The notes under the pieces are model-generated. The model was not told where the DNA came from. It worked only from the letters and a program-made list of their open reading frames with translations, and searched no databases. Shown here piece by piece: positions 46,976 through 57,762 of a stretch of 64,000 nt of DNA (the stretch's first letter is position 1; the number at the start of each line of letters is the position of its first letter). The DNA comes from Muricea muricata (lineage: Eukaryota; Cnidaria; Anthozoa; Malacalcyonacea; Plexauridae). The position numbers were made by a program, and so were the translations under genes. The DNA lies in NCBI GenBank assembly GCA_963855995.1, contig OY979722.1, forward strand, positions 4,030,001 through 4,094,000. Direction: 5' to 3'.

Positions 46976-49832
46976 ATGCATGGCCACAATGACCATTTGA
47001 ACTTTGAAGTAAAGATAAGAAATCAAGTGGCATGCATGCAAAAACCGAGTTAACATATAACCAAGGCCAGATTTTGGAGAAATTGTAAGGGAATGTGGGG
47101 GTTTTTTTGGGGAGGTGTGCACCTCTCCTATTCCCAGAGGAGGCGCGCACCTCTCCCAAAATTCGGTCTTGTATACAACTACATTTATGTAACCATGCAT
47201 TTTGGAGAGGGAGAATATTATCTTAAGCGCTTAAGAGTGAATATACTAGGCTAGTAGCGAGAAAAAGGTATGTTGAAAATTGAATAATATATGTTGAGGT
47301 TAGCAAAAATATATGGTACATGCACTGTTTTTCGTAATAAGATTATTATATTGTATTTTGATTTATAAATAAATCTGAACACAAGATAAGAAGAAATTAT
47401 TTATTAAATTCTATTATTAACAAAAACCGTATTCGTTTGACTAATTACGGTATATTTAGTATAAGATAAATGAACATTTAATTAGACCTGATTTTGACTA
47501 GCAAGATGAACATAAGCACACGGTTAAAAAACAAAGAAATCAACAGTACCGAAATGTGCGTCGGAACAAAAACAAATTTTAAAGAAAATTCTTTCAGCAT
47601 TTTTTCGCAAAATTCACTGGAAACGTTATCCCTTTTTATTTTACTGATGCTCATGCTGCCAACAAAAACCAGGTCATATGCGCAGTATACTGGCGAGTAC
47701 ACAAGCCAAAGTTTATAACGAATTTGAAAGAGAAATGTCAATTAATTGACGATTTTATGAACACTCTCATGGTTCGTGGATATGACGTCGTATATTAGCA
47801 TAGAACATGAGAGACTGGCACGTATCCAGTTGCACATCTGTTTATCCTTAATCCATGGCTTTACAGCACATCCATTGTGTGTCTTTTTAAAGTTCCTTTC
47901 TTTTCCTAAAACAGCTTCCAGACGTTTTGTTGGAATTTATGTTGTGCATTTTCGTGGATGACTGAATTGTCCAAATATGACTGTGCAGGCCAGATCCTTT
48001 GGTGAATGCATACTTTACAGGACTGAAATGTTGGTCCGGCCAAACAATATTTACCATGCAGGCAATTGTGTGAATTTGTTTCTCAGCCTCAGAGACTAAA
48101 AATAATTATCAAATATTAATTACTGATAATTGGGGGGGGGGGTGCATGCTCATATATTTCCATTCTGCACAATCTCTGCACAGACTAAATCTCATGAAGT
48201 TTTTCAAACGTTTTTTATGCCCCAGGTTAAGCTGCTAGAATGATGGCATTGTCACAGCCAAGGAGACAAAAACATATAGGTCCCAACATGAGTGAGACTT
48301 ATTGTTGGCTATTCTCTACTAATACTGAAGTTCCAAAGTATATAGTGACCAAACATTACTAAAGATTTCTGATTAAATAAACATTAAACTTCTGTGGATG
48401 GCTAGATACTGTTAACTTAACCTTAATAAGACAGTTACTGAATGTTGCAAAAAGATGGCATGGGCAGAAGAATAGTATACAGGGAGTGATAAAAAATAGT
48501 CCACTTAACTAGCTTATTTTCAAACTAGCCACAGTCGGTTGCATTATTTTCACATTTTCAAATGTTTCAAACAACAGTCTTGTACCCACAAGAAATCAAT
48601 AATGTTGATTGTTCGAAAATTTTCATGTTTATGAACCTGCAGTCCAGACTGGAAAGATTATGTGCTGAGATTTAAAATACTTAATAGAAAATATATAGGG
48701 ACTAAAATATAGGCAATTTAATAGAAGACATTTAATAGAAAATTTATTAGAAGACATCAAAATTGCAGCCCAATACTGTATCTTGGCTGTGCAGTACAAA
48801 CAATCCACTTTGATAGGCAGTCAGATACTGTAGACTGATGACCTAGACTGGAAAGTATGGCTGTTTTTAACAAGATCTCGGGTTTCAAAAATTTCAAATG
48901 TACAGTGTGCAAACCTGTGTCAAATGCACTTCAGTGTGCATGTTAGATACCTAGCACTGGCCATATTCACCATATTCAGTATTAAGCCAAGTATGCAAAC
49001 CTGAACACAACAAAAATTCTTGAGTGGCTAGTTGCCATACTTTCCAAACCATACCGGCCGATTACAAAATAAAGTCAAAAGAGACTTACTTGTGAGTTTT
49101 ATATAGGACTATAATTGTAGGTTGAATACAATCTCGAATTTTTACCTGCCTGTTTGCCATCACATGATCACTACATGCAATGAATTACTAACCTTCGTGA
49201 CTAGACAGACAATACTTATTATTTAAAGTACAGTGCTTCATAAAGATTTCCAGCACTGATAAAATTGATAATCTCAAATGTGAGATCATGACATGTGAAA
49301 ATTATCGCTTTTCAAACAATCAACTAATAGCTTCTGGATGTTTTATATTAGTAGAAAACACTGTAGTTTATATAATAAACAGAAAAATACATGGTGCTAG
49401 GAAATGCCCTCGTTCGCTGCACTCACTCTTAGGATATCATGTTCAACACTCGAAATAAATCTGGTATCTCTGCGACTCCGCGCACCATTTTAATATTATT
49501 AATATCATCCAATATCCGTACGTATATTAAACTGGTGAAATTCATAAACAAACCACGTAGTCGTACAGTCTGTACTCAGAAAAAATATTACCAATTCTAT
49601 TTACCTCGCTACTTTCCGTCGATTCATGAATATTCAAGCCCTCATTATTAGAAAGCTCATCCATATCTAATCCATATCATCCAATATCTTCCATATTCAT
49701 ATTTTGACTCTTGTTAGAAAAGGAAGCCATGTTGAAATTACTTACCAGTACCTTTGATCGCGTTTAGCTTAGTAACCATGCCTTGGTTTCTGTTGTTGGT
49801 TTTTGAACAAATTTTGTCTGAAATAATACCTC
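46058..49832 (-). repeat. right arm of giant inverted repeat
   Basis: Mirror of the left arm (37901-42335) without the 647-bp insertion. Outer end ...GTCTGAAATAATACCTC, against CAGATATTATTTCAGAC at the left. It is followed by TTTTATC (49833-49839), the same 7 bp found left of 37901. Confidence 0.85.
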
Positions 49833-49839
49833 TTTTATC

Positions 49840-51271
49840 TTAACCAACGCTGTGCCAATATCGTCTTTCATTTCAGTAACCTATTTCCTAATATTAAACT
49901 GAAAACCACATGCAGCTGCTTCCATACCAACTGTGAATAGAGTCGGATTGATGACAGCTTTACCTATTAAATTTGTTGGAATTAGGCATAATTGCATCCG
50001 GAGAAACGCACAAATTTTGTGCGTTTGACACCTTTTTTCGGCCGTGCGGATTCTCATGGGCGGCGGTCTGTCAGTGTGTGACAATTACAGTTGTTGAAGT
50101 GTGACGATGAGACGGAATTTTGTGCAACTATTTATTGATTGCGTTGCAAAGATCGCTTAAAATGACACTGTAATTTCTTCGGTGCAATTTCTCTAGCTCT
50201 CTTCATTCTCAACTTTGTGAAAAGTTATTATTCACTGTCATGTCATAGGTTATGTAATTTGCATATCGATTGAAGTCGAATATCTGGAGAAGGAAAAGAG
50301 TTAAAGGAAGAGTTAAAGGAGTTCTACCAAGGAAGTTACACCGTGATTTTAAGCGATCAAATAATTTGACAAAGTTTCGTTTCATAGGTAATTAAATTCG
50401 TTGACTTTTTTGTTTTACAAGTACTGTTATCGTGAAATTGACACTGTTTTGCGCTATTCTGAACGTGCTATTTGGAGCGATTTTCTATTTTCGTTCTTCA
50501 TCGTGATTGGTTTGTTTTGTCTAAGCAGCCTACTTATAATGGGCGCACGGCTGTGTTTAAACCAGGAACAGGAAATCGTAGAGTAAAAACGGGGGATAGA
50601 GAATCAAACTTTGTTTGAACCGAAGAACAAAGCCAAAGATAGGAGCGTGTTCGTATGCCTACATTCCTGGTAATCGTCAATTGTAAATTGACCCTCGATT
50701 ACATTTTTGAGCCCAGCCATAATCAACCCTTCGGGCAGTTTTACCATGTTTCGTTTCACCAGCAGGCCTGTCAGGCCCCTGTTTTCTGCCCCCCCCCCTC
50801 CCTTCGAGCTTTCTCTCTATCCAGTTGCTCGGAATTCATCGACTTACTTGCGCACAGCGTCGGGCTTGCTCGTTGGCAGGTCGGAGACACATCGGGCATT
50901 CCAAAATTTAATTTTCTCGCAAGGCAAGAAGGAAGTTCTAAAATCTTAAAGATATCGAAGAAATCCTGCCTTTATTTGAAGGTAATATGCTTTATTTTCT
51001 ATCAGTAGTTGTAGACGAGTATCTGTATCTCTGATACAGATGGCTTTTGTGGGCAATCAGGCTACTTTTAGCAATATATTTGAAGATACAAAGTTTGTAT
51101 TTTGCACATGTGGTCAAACCTTGCTTTTTAGTTTTTTAGTCGATGTCTTATTGTACAGTTTATACACCTATTAAATGGCAGTAAAGCTACTATACTACAA
51201 CGGGGCAATTCGCAAGTCTCTTTTTGTCCGCAGGGTGGGGAAATTTTTCACTATTTGAGATGCACATGGTC
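49840..51271. other. no gene recognised; one short perfect palindrome
   Basis: Several frames of 60-117 codons carry no recognisable motif. A 23-bp perfect palindrome (AAACGCACAAA-T-TTTGTGCGTTT) lies at 50004-50026. Confidence 0.35.
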
Positions 51272-51280
51272 GCCCGACAG

Positions 51281-51425
51281 GGCATGTACTAAAACCCGAA
51301 ACGTCGAAACGAAACGACCGAAACAAAACGAAACGAAACGACCAAAACCACCGAAACGACCAAAACGAAACGACCGAAACGAAACGACCAAAACGAAACG
51401 ACCGAAACGAAACGACCGAAAATTT
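51281..51425 (+). repeat. left terminal inverted repeat of the MULE
   Basis: A 23-bp unique end followed by a purine-rich minisatellite of mixed AAACGAAACGACC and AAACCACC units. Units line up with the right end only partly, so the arrays evolve by gain and loss of units. Confidence 0.9.
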
Positions 51426-52204
51426 GGTTATTCGATAAAAATTTACATATAATCTTCAATAAACGGACGTCGACCTAAAAATTCAAAGTTCAGAAGCGAT
51501 TAGACCGATAGCGGAACTAGCTATTAACGTGGAGCTAGTTAACGTACTGCGCATGGTGGACGCTTGAATCACACATGATCGTAATCCTGAACGTAAGTAG
51601 ATATTACTGACCATTATTGCCTATTTGCATCTCCATGAGGTTTTTAATACGTAAATTATTTCGTAGAGTCAAATAAAGAAACCTTAGATTTCACTACCAT
51701 ACAAATTATAATTTCCAGTTGATCTGAAAACACGGAAAAGTACTGGCACTAGTTGTCAAATAGAAATCCATTTTTCGATCCAAATTATCAAATTTTTCAT
51801 GAAATATAATTTACTTTGTTTTTAAATTTCGGGCAGACTTATAATCCTCTTTATTAAAGACAGTTACGAAGTTTCAATAAGATTCACAAAGGAAAACAAA
51901 AGATATAAGTGATTAACAACAGCAAAATGGATTTCTATTTGGTAGCTAGTTCCAGGCGTTTTACTCACGGTCAGATCAGCTAGTTTATTTATCTGATTGT
52001 TTTAAAACATTTACATATAACAACATTTTTTGTTCAATTTGTTTATTTATTAAATATCAACTCAAGATTTACATGTAAAACATCGGAGTGAAATATGAAA
52101 GCCCAAATGCAAAGCAAAATGATAGAAGCGCATAGTTACTCCTTATATACTTCAAAATGCGTACAAGTTATAATCCAGATAAAATCTAAGAGCCAAACCC
52201 GATG

Positions 52205-52529
52205 TTCTTTCGCGAGCAATATTGTGATGGAATTAATTTTGCAATATTGATGCGCTAGTTCATCGGAGGAGTTTGCAACCATAATTGAAAACACCTCGCT
52301 TCCGTTCGGTGCATAGGCGAAAATGGCTTTGAAGTACTTAAATTAATTAAATATACATACATTGCAGGTTTGTGAAACAAATTTATCTTTAATTTTGTAA
52401 AAAAAAAACGTTGAAAAGTAGAGTAAAGTTCGATCGGCAACTTGTTAAACGACTGCAAACTCCTCCGAGCAACTTGCACATCGATATTGGAACATTCCAT
52501 CACAATATTGAATATTGCTCGCAAAAGAA
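52205..52529. repeat. 325-bp foldback MITE inside the MULE
   Basis: TTCTTTCGCGAGCAATATTG at the left is matched by the inverted CAATATTGAATATTGCTCGC... at the right. The arms also share ATTGTGATGGAAT and CGGAGGAGTTTGCA. No TSD was resolved. Non-coding. Confidence 0.75.
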
Positions 52530-53038
52530 GATCTGAATTTCATGTCCTTTGACTGTAGTACTTGTTTAAAATTTGTTTTCAAAAAAACCCAATTGAGGTT
52601 ATTTTTTCATGTTATGAGTCCCAAATGTACCGCCTTTGATTTGATCACAATTCGACACTGGGATCAAAAAACGGAACACTCGTGCGTATAACATGAAAGA
52701 ATACCCCGATTTGCATTGATTGAAGGGCATTGCTCTGGTCTCGTATATATTTACTACTGATTATATAAGTCCGTTTTTGCACTTCAGGATGATTCGGTAC
52801 ATTGTCTATTACACACATCTTGACGTTCCTATTTATTCTAAATATCAACAAGAGTTCATGACGAGTATCGTTCATGACATTCAAGGTATTGAGTGAGTCT
52901 ATTTCTCACAGTTCCCAACATTTCACCAATTAATAAAGAAACATAAATTAAATACAACAGTTAATAGGCAGTTTTACATCAACAGATTCAGTGTAGATCG
53001 ATACATGCAAATAAATTAAAGGCTCCGATCCTCAACAC

Positions 53039-55954
53039 TTATTCTTTTAGGCCAAACTCTTTAGTTAGAAAATTCCAGTGCACAGCTGTCATGTACGGTC
53101 TTGCACCGGCTAGTATTTTTAGATTTGATGGTTCAAAATCAGCATGTTTTTTTTCGACACAGCTGCGGCGAAGATGGTAGTGACAATTTTGAGGAGCATT
53201 TGACACTTTTAGTGATCCATCTTGGGCTCTGTATGATCTAAACTCTTTATTTACCAGACATAGGTCGTGTGGAGGTGCTGGAACCGCTGGAGGAACCCGT
53301 ATGCATTGTCCACATCCGTAGCACGTTCTTACCTGAGTTCCAGCCAGAAGTTTCAGAAAAAAATTTTCATCATTCTCCTGCGACAAATTTGGACCAGACA
53401 AAGCCAATAGAGCAGATGCAGCAATAGATTCTACGGTAGCGTTGGGCGGCCGAGTTACTGTTGATGAGGATTGGATTTGCATAAGGGGCACTCTTTTGTC
53501 GTTGGGTTTCCCTTTTCGTTTGCTTGTCGAAGATTTCTTTCCAGCGGATCTTGGCAAATCAGAACTCACGAGTTTATATGGATCCGGTTCCTTTCTTTTG
53601 CTCCTAACCCTAGCCAAAAAGTTTGGCAGGCAATGTTCCGACTCAGCAACCGCTAACGAGTGTGGACAGATCATTGCAGACTTGAATTTCGCACAGGAAC
53701 ATTTGATCGATCCACCTTCCTCGACATGAGCCTGACAGGGTGGGATATCGTTGCCGTTGAATACAAGACGCTGCTTGCCTTTTTTGTCCCATGGAACACG
53801 CAAAACACCGTCCGTTTCGTCTAGTATTTTTGACGCCGCCGACCACATATACCGGAGATTAGCTTGAGATAACGTTGTAATAGAGCACTCGTTAAACCCG
53901 ATGGAAAGGTTACACTGATTATCCGCAGCTACTTGCGACTGAAGATCCTCCTCGGACTTGCCGATTTTGTCCAACGGATTGCCAAAACACCTTTTAATGT
54001 GTGCATCTCGTTGTTCTGCGCTCATTTCGACCCATTTATCGGCCCTTATTGCCAGATGTTTGAAATCATGGCTCAATCTGAATTCACCCATACCGTAAAC
54101 CGCCTTTTCTAACTCTAGGGCTTGGCTTTTAGCAGTTTCTTCCAAAGACATACAAAAGTCGGACCATTCTCTTTTGCCCCCTGCATTTCGTTTCACGATG
54201 CTGTTACTGCATTCTGACGAATTTTGAGTGTAAAACTCAGGAGGACAACCAAGTCCGGCATTTTGGCGGACGCTGGCAATGACATTTTCTTTCATCACAA
54301 CGGCAAGATGATTTTTAAACCACGAAAAGAACTGGACATCACCAGAATGCTGTGAGGTTTCGATTTGGAGCCATTTCGTTTCAAGATCATTGAGCATCGT
54401 ATCGAATTCTTCAGCTGTGCTTGCATCAGTCAAAGCTTTCGTTCTCGTATTGCCAACGCGCTTTCCAAAAATGGAATTAAGAACTTCCTGACGAGCAACT
54501 TTGTCGTACGACAACGAGGACAGCTTCCTGTCGATGTTATCATGCAAGTGTATTTTGCAGCGAAGATGAATTGAACCAGGGAGCTCACATACGAACGCAT
54601 TAGCGATATTTATTTCACCATCAGTTCCAAATGCGGTCAACGATTCAAAGTTTGCGCAATGAGTTTTCAGTTGACTAGCCAAGTAATGATAATCTTCAAA
54701 TTCCTTGGTTGTGTGGATTATGGACGGACCAACTACAACTGGATTTGTTCCAGAATCTTTATGGACAAACATCTTGTGCTTGAACGACGTTAACGTTACA
54801 AAGAAGTTACCACAATTAAAAGTTGCATCAACCCCAAGAACTGAACCATATTTCTCCGATGCACATATACGCGAAAGCTGCTGGAGTTGAAATGATGTTG
54901 CCTGGAAAGAGCGTGGTTGTGTACTATTCGTCGAAGCACTCGAGGACTTTGCGAAAGAGAAAGCTCTCACAAACGTCCCTTCATTGAGGAGCTCAAGAAT
55001 GTCATAGAATTCATGACGCTGTGCTGTTTTGACACTTGGTTTCTTACATGAAACCTGTTGTTTCATGTTATAAGCTTGCTTACGATTTCTAGGAACTTCT
55101 GCCAGAGAAGACATGCCAGAGGTCCCTCCACCATCTTCAAAGCATTCTTCTACAGCCTTTCGACATGAGCCTAGGTGGGAGCATTTTTTCTTTAGCTTCT
55201 GCAAAACAGGACGCGATGTTCGCATGTATGGTAACGAATTATCTTTCTTTGTATTGCCATGCTTTGCCAGTTTTATAGGAACTTCGATTCCTCCTTCGAA
55301 GTAGTACTGGATGACAACGAACGGTAAAATTTTCCCATTATGGTCGTGAACAGTGGCTATCATTTTCCGAAACTCCAAAGTATGAGCATGACGAAAGTAA
55401 TTACGACAAAGCGTATAAACATTACTGGGCAAATCTTGGACATCCTCGGATTCACCTTTATATTCTTCAACTAAAAGTGTGTCTGTGACGTCACAGACTT
55501 CAATCGCGTACTTCCTTCTTGGCTTGGTATGCCCTTTCCAGCTGCCATTGTCATCCCCGTATCCTATTATGTCGGATGAATCCATGAACGTGGTGTCTAC
55601 AACAAATGTTGCATGCTTGCGTATTGCTCGTGGAATACTCTTGCAAAGTTTGTTTTCGGGCACGTCTTTTCCAACAATGATATTTAGAAGACGCTCAGCG
55701 CTAAAGCCTTTCAAAGGACTCTCAAACACCGGATGTGAATTCAGATCATCACTTTTCTCGTCTAGCTTTTCACCGCTACATGCCTCAAGCATGTGTTTAC
55801 CATGATCTTGTTTCCTGACCTCATCTTCAACTTTAATTTCTTTGACATCAAAGTTATCAATTTCTCTGACATCAAAGTCGTCAAAGTTCTCAACCATCCG
55901 TGAATCTTCAGTGTTACTTTGCCTTTCATCGTCTGAGCTGGATTCTACACACAC
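53039..55954 (-). CDS. MULE transposase with SWIM zinc finger, intact
   Basis: Uninterrupted 971-codon frame; the nominal start is GTG, and the first ATG is codon 20 (55895-55897), giving about 952 residues unless an upstream exon is spliced on. Using 971-numbering: an acidic N-terminus; about 100-300 a variable DNA-binding-type region with CSHLGSC; the DDE core with Asp376 (GVDATFNCG), Asp445 (FGTDGEINI) and Glu581 (NSSECSNSIVKR), spaced as in Mutator transposases, with CKIHLHDNI between. A SWIM finger follows (Cys752-x-Cys754-x8-Cys763-x-His765), then a Lys/Ser-rich linker. A Cys/His-rich C-terminus (CYGCGQC at 878-884, Cys899, CHYH at 924-927) probably binds zinc. It would cut and integrate the element whose 9-bp TSD and terminal repeats surround it. 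No stop or frameshift is seen, so it may be active. Confidence 0.9.
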   Translation of the reverse strand: MCVESSSDDERQSNTEDSRMVENFDDFDVREIDNFDVKEIKVEDEVRKQDHGKHMLEACSGEKLDEKSDDLNSHPVFESPLKGFSAERLLNIIVGKDVPENKLCKSIPRAIRKHATFVVDTTFMDSSDIIGYGDDNGSWKGHTKPRRKYAIEVCDVTDTLLVEEYKGESEDVQDLPSNVYTLCRNYFRHAHTLEFRKMIATVHDHNGKILPFVVIQYYFEGGIEVPIKLAKHGNTKKDNSLPYMRTSRPVLQKLKKKCSHLGSCRKAVEECFEDGGGTSGMSSLAEVPRNRKQAYNMKQQVSCKKPSVKTAQRHEFYDILELLNEGTFVRAFSFAKSSSASTNSTQPRSFQATSFQLQQLSRICASEKYGSVLGVDATFNCGNFFVTLTSFKHKMFVHKDSGTNPVVVGPSIIHTTKEFEDYHYLASQLKTHCANFESLTAFGTDGEINIANAFVCELPGSIHLRCKIHLHDNIDRKLSSLSYDKVARQEVLNSIFGKRVGNTRTKALTDASTAEEFDTMLNDLETKWLQIETSQHSGDVQFFSWFKNHLAVVMKENVIASVRQNAGLGCPPEFYTQNSSECSNSIVKRNAGGKREWSDFCMSLEETAKSQALELEKAVYGMGEFRLSHDFKHLAIRADKWVEMSAEQRDAHIKRCFGNPLDKIGKSEEDLQSQVAADNQCNLSIGFNECSITTLSQANLRYMWSAASKILDETDGVLRVPWDKKGKQRLVFNGNDIPPCQAHVEEGGSIKCSCAKFKSAMICPHSLAVAESEHCLPNFLARVRSKRKEPDPYKLVSSDLPRSAGKKSSTSKRKGKPNDKRVPLMQIQSSSTVTRPPNATVESIAASALLALSGPNLSQENDENFFLKLLAGTQVRTCYGCGQCIRVPPAVPAPPHDLCLVNKEFRSYRAQDGSLKVSNAPQNCHYHLRRSCVEKKHADFEPSNLKILAGARPYMTAVHWNFLTKEFGLKE

Positions 55955-56740
55955 AGGGTGTGCCCTGCTGCCCTTTTATGGGAAAAATAGCATAGTCAAG
56001 GTAAGCTTAAATACTATACTACTTAGAACTTTTCAGTCACCAAAAAAGGCCTTATCCATTTGTATGCTAGTAAAAAGCGGCTATTTAGTTATTAAATTAG
56101 TTAAGGGAACCACCCAGCATTTTAATAAAGTAACATAAAATTTATCCAGAGGTATTATTTTCTTGTGATTTACAGTGGCTCCCTACTGCTTTAGTGTAAA
56201 AGTGCATTGTAGCCATTAACGTTCGGAAATTTTGTGATGAAATCCCAAAATTTCTATAGCAACAAATTAATCAAAATGAAGCTTAGAAATCTTCCCTCAA
56301 TGTTCTATAACTTTTTACAATTATGATACTGATGTAATGGTTCAACTTATTTATAATACACAATCTGCATAATAAATCAGCATAAATTTATTCAGCAACC
56401 CAAGATATGTATATCAGAACAATAAAGCCATTTCACAGCTTATAAAATATTTTTGTGCATTAAATTATAGGTAATTTATTCAGACATGGCATATTGTATG
56501 CATTCTAACCATTGTAGAAGTGACTGCTGGGCAGTTCACAGAAATCTAGGGGCCCAGGTCAAAAATAATACTTCACTCACATTCTTATTTTTGTTATGTC
56601 ATTATTTTTGCCCCCCCTTGAGCCTGCCCCCCCCCCCTGCCCACCCTCCTCTGAACACTCCCAAGTGACAGGAAATGTGTTGGTCAGTTCTTATAAAGTT
56701 CTCACAAGAAAATTCAAATTGACTAACAATGAATAGGAAG

Positions 56741-57526
56741 TTAGACAAAACAATTTATTGCTTTACTTCTGTACAACTTCAGTGTCATAAGGAGTCCAGA
56801 TGTTCCAGATAAGTAGGTGTCAAATCCTTTGTAGCACCCCAATGAACAATTTGGGTCATTTCTATTTTTTGACCCATAGTTCAACTTATATATATCTGTC
56901 TGGCTACCATCTGTAATACTGTACAAAAATATATATAATACATATAAAGTATTTGCTAAGTAATTATAATGAAAATGAATAAAAAGTACTACAATGTTTC
57001 CTATATATTTGTATACAACAAGACCTACTTTTTGGAACACTCTTTTAGAACTTGTGAATTCTCCTTGTGACCTGGAAAATTAAAGTAAACATATATGAAA
57101 TTCTATAACTCAATGTTTTAAGCAGTACAAGATAAAGATAGGTACAACTTATGTATTTTATACATTTAAAATCTATATTTTGAAGATATTAACCTTTTCC
57201 GTTTATTCTTTAAATCTTCTAACAGCTTTTCTGCTATCCTTATCTGTACAATACCAAACAAATAATCATATATTTAATCTAATTCTGTCCTGATTCACCT
57301 TGTCTTAACTAAATACAAGTTAGATGGATTTATTAATCCAGAAGAAAGCAAAAGCACAAGCAAAAGTCGTATTAATCAAACTTATTTTAACCAATGTGAT
57401 ATGGTGGACTAGTAATGACAATATAATAAAGATAATTCATGGAGCCATAATGATATATCTTGCTTTAAATTTAAAAAAAATCTAATAATTTACACCCACC
57501 TCTTCGCTGAGAATATCCGACTCCAT
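56741..57526 (-). CDS. candidate small spliced gene inside the MULE (four exons, inferred)
   Basis: A consistent exon chain can be read on the minus strand. Exon 1 57526-57500 (ATG, MESDILSEE, donor GTGGGT). Exon 2 57243-57194 (acceptor TTGTACAG, IRIAEKLLEDLKNKRK, donor GTTAAT). Exon 3 57071-57029 (acceptor TTTTCCAG, donor GTAGGT). Exon 4 56899-56741 (NYGSKNRNDPNCSLGCYKGFD..., stop). Reading phase is kept across all junctions, giving about 92 residues with a basic KNKRKR stretch and a DPNCSLGC motif. The exon 4 acceptor is weak. An E2F-like TTTGGCGCC lies just upstream of the ATG (57539-57547). It could be a captured host gene fragment or the 5' exons of the transposase transcript. Identity unknown; the model is inferred, not observed. 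Confidence 0.35.
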
Positions 57527-57538
57527 TTTAGCAGTTTA

Positions 57539-57547
57539 GGCGCCAAA
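57539..57547 (-). promoter_or_regulatory. E2F-like site upstream of the candidate small gene
   Basis: TTTGGCGCC on the minus strand, 12 bp upstream of the candidate ATG. It matches the core E2F consensus TTTSGCGC. The position is suggestive only. Confidence 0.3.
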
Positions 57548-57626
57548 ATTCAGCGAATCAGAAAACAGAGAAGAACCTGAGTTATTAATTTGGTGCCAAA
57601 TACTTATAAAACTTCATGTAAGTCGA

Positions 57627-57753
57627 ATGTGTACGTCCCACTCTGTTTCGTTTCGGTCGTTTCGTTTCGGTCGTTTCGTTTCGTTCGTTTCGGTGGTTTC
57701 GGTCGTTTCGTTTCGATGGTTTCGTTTTGGCGTTTCGGGTTTTAGTACATGCC
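57627..57753 (-). repeat. right terminal inverted repeat of the MULE
   Basis: Pyrimidine-rich strand of the same minisatellite (TTTCGTTTCGGTCG units) ending CGTTTCGGGTTTTAGTACAT followed by GCC, the mirror of the left end. Confidence 0.9.
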
Positions 57754-57762
57754 GCCCGACAG

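Larger units (their letters stand above)
51281..57753 (-). mobile_element. complete MULE (Mutator-like) DNA transposon, 6473 bp
   Basis: Both ends read GGCATGTACTAAAACCCGAA inward and continue into long inverted arrays of GAAACGACC/AAACGAAACG repeats (51301-51425 and 57640-57740). A perfect 9-bp TSD GCCCGACAG flanks it (51272-51280 and 57754-57762). A 9-bp duplication is diagnostic of the Mutator superfamily. Inside, on the minus strand, is an intact SWIM-finger transposase, so the element may be autonomous. A 325-bp foldback MITE (52205-52529) has inserted near the left end. Confidence 0.93.

Noticed and set aside
37901..49832. Polinton/Maverick with long inverted repeats
   Set aside because: No polymerase B, integrase, ATPase or capsid frames are present, and the core is a satellite.
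49881..51008. Open frames of 61-117 codons between the palindrome and the MULE
   Set aside because: No motifs, overlapping frames and low-complexity cysteine/proline runs at a C-tract. They are consistent with chance.
51301..51425. GAAACGACC repeats as a telomere-like or independent minisatellite
   Set aside because: The same repeat, inverted, sits at the other end of the MULE and the unique 23-bp termini lie outside it, so it belongs to the terminal inverted repeats.
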